From JACJXF01 sp964349045 (GTDB lineage Bacteria; Bacteroidota; Bacteroidia; Bacteroidales; GCA-2748055): a DNA stretch of 24,437 nucleotides. Below, piece after piece: positions 15,494 to 22,156 of this stretch. The notes under the pieces are model-generated. The model was not told the DNA's origin and searched no databases. It saw only the letters and a list, made by a program, of their open reading frames with translations. The position numbers and the translations under genes are program-made. Within the stretch, counting starts at the first letter, position 1. Each line of letters begins with the position of its first letter. The DNA is taken from contig CAYGFI010000060.1 in NCBI GenBank assembly GCA_964349045.1, forward strand, positions 1-24,437, in the 5' to 3' direction.

Positions 15494-17539
15494 ATGGATA
15501 AACGAACCACAATTTTCAGACAGTTAATTTTCAATGTAGTACTGCCTGCAATTTTAGGACTTTTAGTACTCGGGGTACTAAATTACACTCATACAAAAAG
15601 TATTCTCCTCGAATCCAACAGAACCAAGAACAAAATCATTACCGATGAGATAAAGCTGATACTTGAGATGCAGGATATGACTATGGATATTCTTGAAGAG
15701 GGTCTGGATTCGAGAATGAAAAAAAACAGTGAAACTCTGACAAAAGAATTCTTCAAAAATACTGAAGGTATATATGATGTCGACTTGTCTGACTTCCGGG
15801 ACCAATTAGGTATGGATCCTATGCTTGAAGATATTTATGTTATTAACAGATCGGGGATCATTGTTAATACCACTTTTGAGAACGACAGGAACCTGAATCT
15901 TTTCAGTTTTGGCGCAGAACACCAGGCGCTTCTCGAAAACGTTTTTTCCAACGGGGTTTTTGTAAGCGAACGATTTGGTATTGAAAGCCAGACAAAACGA
16001 TTAAAGAAGTTTACCTATCAGCCGACTCCCGATGGTAAGTTTATCATTGAACTGGGACTATATTCGCAACAGGCAGATACCATTATTCAATCCGTTAAAA
16101 ACAGTATTAATGAACTTTCCACAAAAGTTAAGAGTATCGTTTCAGTTGACCTTTTTATCGGTCTTGACGCTCCGTTTTCCCTCAATAAGGAGGCTAATAT
16201 TGATCCTAATCACCTGATTATTTACAAAAGCGTCCTTACTACCGGAAAATCCTATGACTTTACAGAGGAGAAGGACAAAAATCTCTATCATTACGAATAC
16301 ATTTATATGATCCGGAAGAATACCCACTTATACAAGGAGTCGGTAATCCGTATCATTTCAGATCGTTCCGATGACAGAGCTTTGTTGAGGAAGGAGTTAA
16401 TGAAGTTTTTTGTTGTTTTCGGCATCATTATTTTTGTTGTGGTTGTTCTGATATACAGGAAAACAAAAGTAATCACTGACCCTGTTAAAAATCTACTCGA
16501 AAAGGTGAACCGGATCACCAATGGGCACCTGGATGAAAGGGCCGAAATTGTCGGAAACAATGAAATAGCATCCCTCTCAGAGCAGTTTAACCGGATGATA
16601 GAACAACTTGAAAGCTTTTTCAACGAACTGGAAGAAAAAGTACGGGAGCGTACCGCCGAGATCATGGCCCAAAAAGAAGAAATAGAAGCTCAGAGAGATT
16701 CCATTCAGGAACAAAGGAATATTCTTTCTGATATAAACCGGTCCCTCCAAAAGGCTTATCATGAGATAGAAGAACAGAAAAAACATATTGAAGACAGTAT
16801 TCTTTACGCGCGCAGGATCCAGAATGCTATCCTCCCTCCGGATGAATTTGTTACATCACTTCTGCCCGATTCCTTTGTGCTGTACAAACCAAAGGATATT
16901 GTAAGCGGTGACTTCTACTGGATGGCAAGTAAAAACGATATAGCCATTGTTGCAGCGGTGGATTGCACGGGACATGGTGTCCCCGGCGCTTTTATGTCGA
17001 TCGTCGGCAGCAACCAGTTGAATTTTGCAGTGAACGTAAAAAATGCCATTCGTCCCGATGATATTCTTAACTCACTCAACGAAGGCGTTACCAAATCATT
17101 GAGACAGACAAGGCTTACTTCATCGGTTAAAGACGGGATGGACATCTCCCTGGTAACTATTGATTTTGAAAATGCAAAACTTAATTATGCCGGTGGTTAT
17201 AACCCTCTGTTTGTGGTCAGGAACGACGACCTTATTCAAATTAAAGCCGATAAATTCCCGATCGGAGGTTATATGGGTGAACAGCTTAAGGATTTTACCA
17301 ATAATGAAATGGATCTGCAGAAAGGGGATGTTTTATACCTGTTTTCCGATGGATACCCCGATCAGTTCGGAGGGCCCGATGATTCGAAATTCCTGATTAA
17401 AAGGTTCCGCGAGCTCCTCCTGAAGATAAGCAAAGAACCCATGATCGAGCAAAAGGAAATACTGAATCAGATTCACGAAGAATGGAGAGGGAGTTCAGTT
17501 CAGATTGATGATATTCTTGTTATAGGAATACGGTTCTGA
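15494..17539 (+). CDS. Membrane sensor with HAMP and SpoIIE-type PP2C phosphatase
   Basis: The order is a transmembrane helix (about 13-32), an extracytoplasmic sensor region (about 33-303, Cache-like by architecture), a second helix (304-321), HAMP (about 322-375), a Glu/Arg-rich coiled coil (376-435) and a SpoIIE-type phosphatase (436-681). Metal-site acidic residues are visible in SGDFYW (Asp473), VDCTGHGVPGAF (Asp490), SDG (619) and IDDIL (672-673). Such enzymes dephosphorylate partner proteins, often anti-anti-sigma factors, in response to an outside signal. No anti-sigma, STAS or sigma gene is nearby, so its substrate is open. It precedes the transporter-like gene by 152 bp on the same strand. 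Architecture is sure; the ligand and target are unknown. Confidence 0.88.
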   Translation: MDKRTTIFRQLIFNVVLPAILGLLVLGVLNYTHTKSILLESNRTKNKIITDEIKLILEMQDMTMDILEEGLDSRMKKNSETLTKEFFKNTEGIYDVDLSDFRDQLGMDPMLEDIYVINRSGIIVNTTFENDRNLNLFSFGAEHQALLENVFSNGVFVSERFGIESQTKRLKKFTYQPTPDGKFIIELGLYSQQADTIIQSVKNSINELSTKVKSIVSVDLFIGLDAPFSLNKEANIDPNHLIIYKSVLTTGKSYDFTEEKDKNLYHYEYIYMIRKNTHLYKESVIRIISDRSDDRALLRKELMKFFVVFGIIIFVVVVLIYRKTKVITDPVKNLLEKVNRITNGHLDERAEIVGNNEIASLSEQFNRMIEQLESFFNELEEKVRERTAEIMAQKEEIEAQRDSIQEQRNILSDINRSLQKAYHEIEEQKKHIEDSILYARRIQNAILPPDEFVTSLLPDSFVLYKPKDIVSGDFYWMASKNDIAIVAAVDCTGHGVPGAFMSIVGSNQLNFAVNVKNAIRPDDILNSLNEGVTKSLRQTRLTSSVKDGMDISLVTIDFENAKLNYAGGYNPLFVVRNDDLIQIKADKFPIGGYMGEQLKDFTNNEMDLQKGDVLYLFSDGYPDQFGGPDDSKFLIKRFRELLLKISKEPMIEQKEILNQIHEEWRGSSVQIDDILVIGIRF

Positions 17540-17611
17540 AAAAGAACAATTTAGCATAAAAAGTGTTAATGAGAAAACTCAATAATTAAAGCTTAATAAA
17601 TAAAACATTTT

Positions 17612-17673
17612 CAGGCGCTCCTGGCCCTCCTGGCAATATGGACACTCCAAACGCCAGGCTTTGATTATTTACA
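17612..17673 (+). repeat. Intergenic repeat, copy upstream of transporter-like gene
   Basis: CAGGCGCTCC (17612-17621) and CAGGCTTTGATTATTTACA (17655-17673) echo the pair found upstream of parC. Between them CCTGGC occurs twice (17620-17625 and 17629-17634) and can pair with GCCAGG (17653-17658). The element ends 18 bases before the start codon, so it would lie in the leader of the downstream operon. Confidence 0.4.
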
Positions 17674-17691
17674 TTTATTATTTCTTTAATA

Positions 17692-20600
17692 ATGAAGATA
17701 TACGAGGCGCTAAACATAAGACGTGATGAAATACTACCGGTAGGTTTATTCATGTTTCAATCCGTTTTTCTTGGCGTTTTCCTGGGAGCATTTGATGTAG
17801 GCGCCAATACCCTGTTTCTTGAGGCTTTTGATTCCTCTATGATATCTAAAGCTTTTGCTGTATCAGGGTTGATTGGAATTGTTCTGACTTCAGTTTACAC
17901 ATTTTTCCAGGGAAGAGTTATCTTTTCACGACTTTCTATTTTTAATCTGCTGGCAGTTTTTTTAATCACTTTCCTGCTCCGTTTCGGGTATTATTTTTCA
18001 GACTCAAAATGGCTGGCATTTGGCTTATTCGTAATGATGGGGCCATTAAATATCGTTGCATTAGTTGGTTTTTGGGGTACAGTAAGCCGGATATTTGACC
18101 TCCGGCAGGGTAAAAGGATTTTTGGAATCATTGATACCGGGCAGGTAGTCGGTGTTATTCTGAGTAGTTGGGCAGTACCCTTTTTGGTTGCAGGTGGTTT
18201 TATCACAAAAGACCTCCTTTATATAAGTGCGGTAAGTATTTTTATTTCTTTCATTTTTCAGCTTTTCATAAGTTCATCATTTCCGGAGAAACTGAAAGCA
18301 AAAATTTCCACAGACCAGAAAAAAAGCCGGTTTTCAGAAACAATAAAAATACCCTACGTGAGAACCATGGCTCTTTTTGTTGTGTTTTCCATGTTGGTTG
18401 CCTTCTTTGTTCACTATCTGTTTCTCGCTGTAGCGAAATCCAGGTTTGAAAATACACAGGAGCTTGCCAAATTTTTAGGCGGACTCATGGGAACGTTAAC
18501 TTTTGTGAGCATACTGATCAAGAGTTTTGTTTATGGAAAATTAATGATTAGTTACGGATTAAAAGTAACACTTTTGATCTCACCTGTCATTATGGCTTTT
18601 CTGACGATTGTTGCAGCCCTTGTCGGTTCGGTCTTTGGTTATACTATTGAATCAGCTTCGTTTACCTTCTTCTTTCTCCTGATTTCTCTTGCCAAACTTT
18701 TCCAAAAAGCTTTAAAAGATTCTGTCGAAAGTCCATCTTTAAAAATGCTTTACCAATCGCTTAATCCAAATATCCGGTATGAAGTTCAGGCACAGGTTGA
18801 TGGAACGGTAAATGAAATAGCCGCGTTATTTTCAGGGATTCTCCTGACTGTTTTTGGCCTGATTTCTTTCTTTGCGCTGATCCATTATACCTACATCCTG
18901 ATTCTCATTATCGCGGGTTGGGCATTTATTACCGTATATCTCTACCGTGGATATCGTAAAACCCTGCAGGTGACGCTTGAAACATCTGTAGAACATGAAC
19001 ATAAACTAATGGAACCACGTCCTTTCCTGACAACTGTTAGTGGCGCCCTGCTTGTGGACCAGCTGGCAATAATTGAAAAAAGTAAACCATGGGAACTTGA
19101 AGAAGTAATCCGTGAAAAGCTTAAAGAAAATAATCCGCGGGATATACCGGTTTTATCAGCCAAAATAAAAGAATCAGGCAACATTTCATTCATCAGCGAC
19201 CTGTCTGAAATTAAACCCGGGAAGAGTGATAAAAAAACGGCTGAAAATATCAATGAGACACTATCCTACCTGGAACAGATTAAATCAGATTCAGCCGATC
19301 TGATGAAAATTAAAGAATTTGTAAATTCGAGGAATTTTGAAGATCGTATTTACGCGGCAAAACTGATTAAAGCATCTGCAGACCCTGATATAAAAAATAT
19401 TCTTACTTTTTTATTGCGCGACCTGGTTCCGGCTGTCAGGAAACAGGCAATCCTGGCCTCTGCCGGAACGAAATCCAAAGAAGTCATCAGTTTTCTGATT
19501 GATTTTCTTGATAAGGATCAATTTGCCCCACTGGCTCATTATGCACTGATCGGGTCAGGTGATACCGGTCTTGAAATGTTGAACCTGGCGCTTCAGAAAA
19601 CCCATGTGTCAGATTTATTTAAAGAGAGAATACTGAGAGTTTTCCCGGAAACCGGCAGCCGGATGACTGCATCCATGCTATTCAGTAAATTCTCGGTAAA
19701 ATCGAATCAAAGTTCAATAATCCTCGACGGACTTTTACGGCTTAACATTACAGCCGGATCAAAAGAGAAACTTGCCCTGGGTCCGAAACTGATTGAACAG
19801 GCCGGGATTTGTGCATGGAATTTAAATGTATTTTATTATTGTCCGCATGATTCCAAAATACCCTACCTTAAAGAAGAATTGGACAAAGAGTTTCACAAAA
19901 GCATACACAAACTGTTTAGTATTTTAAAGCTTGCTTACGACAGGAATTCTATTGAAGCAGTTTTGGAAAATCTTGATGCAGGAACGGGTCAGAGTATTTC
20001 ATTTGCCGTTGAATTAATCGACACATTTGTTGATGAGGATATTAAACCCTATATCATACCTTTATTGGAGGATACCAGTATTTCCAATAAAATCTGGTCG
20101 CTTGAGAATTATTTCCCGCTGCGCGTTTACGACACGGAAAAACTTATTAAAGCAATTATTAACAGGGATAATAACCTGATCGGGAAACAGGCTAAAATAT
20201 TCGCGTTAAATGCATTTCAGTTTCTGGAGAACCCGGGCGTAAGTGCAGATCTGGTTTCTCAGCTATTCAATGCCGATAAGGTTTTGAGCCTGATCTCCGC
20301 ACAGATAATTGAAGGAATTGATCAACCGCAATACTTCAATTGTAAGAAGCGGTTAAGTGATAAGTTACGCGTTGAACTCGATAAACAGATTAACCTGTTT
20401 CGCGCTGCAGGTATTTCGGCAACAGACAGGATTAACTTTTTCAAAACACTGTTTAAAGGGAATACCGAAGAGAAAGATATCCTTTACCTGTTATATCATT
20501 CAACTGCTATTAAAGTAGATAAAAAAGATTTACTCACCCTGGAACTATTCAAAGATAAGCCCTATATTATGTTTATTGAATCGGGGGGAGCTGCTCTTTT

Positions 20601-20814
20601 CAATGGGGAAGAGGAAGTCAGTAGTTTTGTTTCGGGGGATACAATCAATACCTTGCATAAGAATAAACTTCCCTGGCGATTAATAACCCGGGATAATACC
20701 ATAATCCATTACATTGAATATTATAAATTATTAACTTGTATTTATGATCATGAATTCCTAATTAAATACATTGAAAATCAGGATACAGACATTAAATTTG
20801 TTGCTGCGGTGTAA
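17692..20814 (+). CDS. Npt-like nucleotide transporter fused to HEAT repeats and cNMP-binding-like tail
   Basis: Residues about 15-420 contain roughly a dozen hydrophobic helices of the MFS type. KRIFGIIDTGQVVGVILSSW (141-160) and the DGTVNEIAALFSG segment (370-382) resemble the Npt1/Npt2 ATP/ADP-translocase-like group rather than common MFS exporters. A soluble half follows. Residues about 540-900 are paired helices with HEAT-like spacing (clear at 541-620), and 955-1025 has short strands with FIESGGAALFNGEEEV and SGDTINTL, like a degenerate cyclic-nucleotide-binding beta-roll lacking the usual phosphate-binding Arg. True transport of nucleotides is not shown; it may be a sensor. It heads a tight cluster, with the next gene after 21 bp. 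Membrane and HEAT parts are sure, the tail moderately so. Confidence 0.78.
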   Translation: MKIYEALNIRRDEILPVGLFMFQSVFLGVFLGAFDVGANTLFLEAFDSSMISKAFAVSGLIGIVLTSVYTFFQGRVIFSRLSIFNLLAVFLITFLLRFGYYFSDSKWLAFGLFVMMGPLNIVALVGFWGTVSRIFDLRQGKRIFGIIDTGQVVGVILSSWAVPFLVAGGFITKDLLYISAVSIFISFIFQLFISSSFPEKLKAKISTDQKKSRFSETIKIPYVRTMALFVVFSMLVAFFVHYLFLAVAKSRFENTQELAKFLGGLMGTLTFVSILIKSFVYGKLMISYGLKVTLLISPVIMAFLTIVAALVGSVFGYTIESASFTFFFLLISLAKLFQKALKDSVESPSLKMLYQSLNPNIRYEVQAQVDGTVNEIAALFSGILLTVFGLISFFALIHYTYILILIIAGWAFITVYLYRGYRKTLQVTLETSVEHEHKLMEPRPFLTTVSGALLVDQLAIIEKSKPWELEEVIREKLKENNPRDIPVLSAKIKESGNISFISDLSEIKPGKSDKKTAENINETLSYLEQIKSDSADLMKIKEFVNSRNFEDRIYAAKLIKASADPDIKNILTFLLRDLVPAVRKQAILASAGTKSKEVISFLIDFLDKDQFAPLAHYALIGSGDTGLEMLNLALQKTHVSDLFKERILRVFPETGSRMTASMLFSKFSVKSNQSSIILDGLLRLNITAGSKEKLALGPKLIEQAGICAWNLNVFYYCPHDSKIPYLKEELDKEFHKSIHKLFSILKLAYDRNSIEAVLENLDAGTGQSISFAVELIDTFVDEDIKPYIIPLLEDTSISNKIWSLENYFPLRVYDTEKLIKAIINRDNNLIGKQAKIFALNAFQFLENPGVSADLVSQLFNADKVLSLISAQIIEGIDQPQYFNCKKRLSDKLRVELDKQINLFRAAGISATDRINFFKTLFKGNTEEKDILYLLYHSTAIKVDKKDLLTLELFKDKPYIMFIESGGAALFNGEEEVSSFVSGDTINTLHKNKLPWRLITRDNTIIHYIEYYKLLTCIYDHEFLIKYIENQDTDIKFVAAV

Positions 20815-20835
20815 GAATTTATTTCAATAATTATT

Positions 20836-22140
20836 ATGGATAAAACGATAAATCTGACTTTGCGTTTTAAAAAAGACAACCCGGAAACTGCTGCCTTCTC
20901 CAAAAGTTTCCTGCAGGATCTGCGGGAATGCCTGGCACGTTTCAAATTAGATATTTCGGTATCTGAAAGCAAGGCGGCGCTATCTGATCATTTCACCTTC
21001 ATAATTCTATCTTCCGGGGATCTGGAGGACAAAAATTTTTTGAAAGAAATTTTAAAATTTGCTGATTTGCAAAACACTTTTCTTTTAACCCCCGACCCGA
21101 TTAACATCTCTGATAAAAGTTTTCCCCGGCATAAATTTAAAATTATCAGGTTCTGGGATGAAATAAAAGAAACCGGTGAAGTGAGAACTTTTCGCAGGGA
21201 TTCATCACAGAATAACGCGCTTTATTGGGAAAAAATTACTGATATTGCCACTGAGATCGATGAGAGGGATGCCAAATCCAAAGGCTTAAAAAAGGGTAAG
21301 GTCTACCTGGCTCAAACCGATAATGCCCAATCTTCCGATCGTGATAATCTGCTGCGCGATCTGGTAGAATTAGGCTATGAAGTCGTTCCTGACCGGATGT
21401 TAAGCACAGACTACAACGAATGTACTGAAAATTTAAACCAGCTTTTTAATGGATGCCAACTGATAATACATCCAATTCCACTGGTATATTCCAAATATTT
21501 TCCCGACAGGAACGTATCAATCGTTGAACATCAATGCATACTTTCCGCACATTATGCGGCAGACAAGCAACATAATGTAAAGCGGATCATCTGGATACCC
21601 TCCGATTTTGACATTACCGATGAGGATAATCAGATTTTTGTTGAGAAAATCCAACGTGACCAGGATCAGAAAACTAATACCATGGTACTGAAGATAACCA
21701 TGGAAGATTTAAAAAAAATCTACAGAAAAATTCTATCAGGTGAAGATTTGCAGATTTTCGATGAGAAACTGCCTAATGTTTATTTTGTAGCCGATAGTTA
21801 TGATGAAAGTCTTACAGGGAAGATATTCCATTCACAAAGCGGGGAAGAAATGAAGGTTAATACAAATTTTAAAGGAATAACTTATAATCAGCATTTGAAA
21901 TATTTAGCCAGCTCAGAGTTCGTAATTATAAACTATACAGCAGATAATGAACCTTGGTTCATGATGAAGGTAAATGACATTTTTAAATCAAAGGGTATTA
22001 AAACTTCAAAACCATTTAAAAAACTAATTCTCGTTAAAGAGAATAAGGAATTAAATACCTCCGCTTTTGAAAGTCGTTTTTCAGAGGTGCATGTATCTTC
22101 CATCAGGGATCTGGATTTGAATTTTGAAGAAAAAAAATAA
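20836..22140 (+). CDS. Protein with three predicted TIR-like modules
   Basis: No signal peptide or membrane helix is seen in these 434 residues, so it is likely cytoplasmic. Three alpha/beta units can be traced. Unit 1 (about 1-145) has FTFIILSS (53-60), FKIIRFWDE (101-109) and YWEKITDIATEI (130-141). Unit 2 (about 155-300) has KVYLAQT, GYEVVPD (180-186), SIVEHQ (228-233) and RIIWIPSDF (250-258), matching the TIR-like pattern VYLAET..GY.VLPD..SIVELQ..LIWLP known next to STAND proteins. Unit 3 (about 313-425) has NVYFVAD and SSEFVIINY. Glu231 of unit 2 might correspond to the TIR NADase glutamate, but this is not certain. It lies 21 bp after the transporter-like gene and 16 bp before the STAND gene. 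Unit 2 is the best supported. Confidence 0.68.
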   Translation: MDKTINLTLRFKKDNPETAAFSKSFLQDLRECLARFKLDISVSESKAALSDHFTFIILSSGDLEDKNFLKEILKFADLQNTFLLTPDPINISDKSFPRHKFKIIRFWDEIKETGEVRTFRRDSSQNNALYWEKITDIATEIDERDAKSKGLKKGKVYLAQTDNAQSSDRDNLLRDLVELGYEVVPDRMLSTDYNECTENLNQLFNGCQLIIHPIPLVYSKYFPDRNVSIVEHQCILSAHYAADKQHNVKRIIWIPSDFDITDEDNQIFVEKIQRDQDQKTNTMVLKITMEDLKKIYRKILSGEDLQIFDEKLPNVYFVADSYDESLTGKIFHSQSGEEMKVNTNFKGITYNQHLKYLASSEFVIINYTADNEPWFMMKVNDIFKSKGIKTSKPFKKLILVKENKELNTSAFESRFSEVHVSSIRDLDLNFEEKK

Positions 22141-22156
22141 CTAAAATATTACTCGT

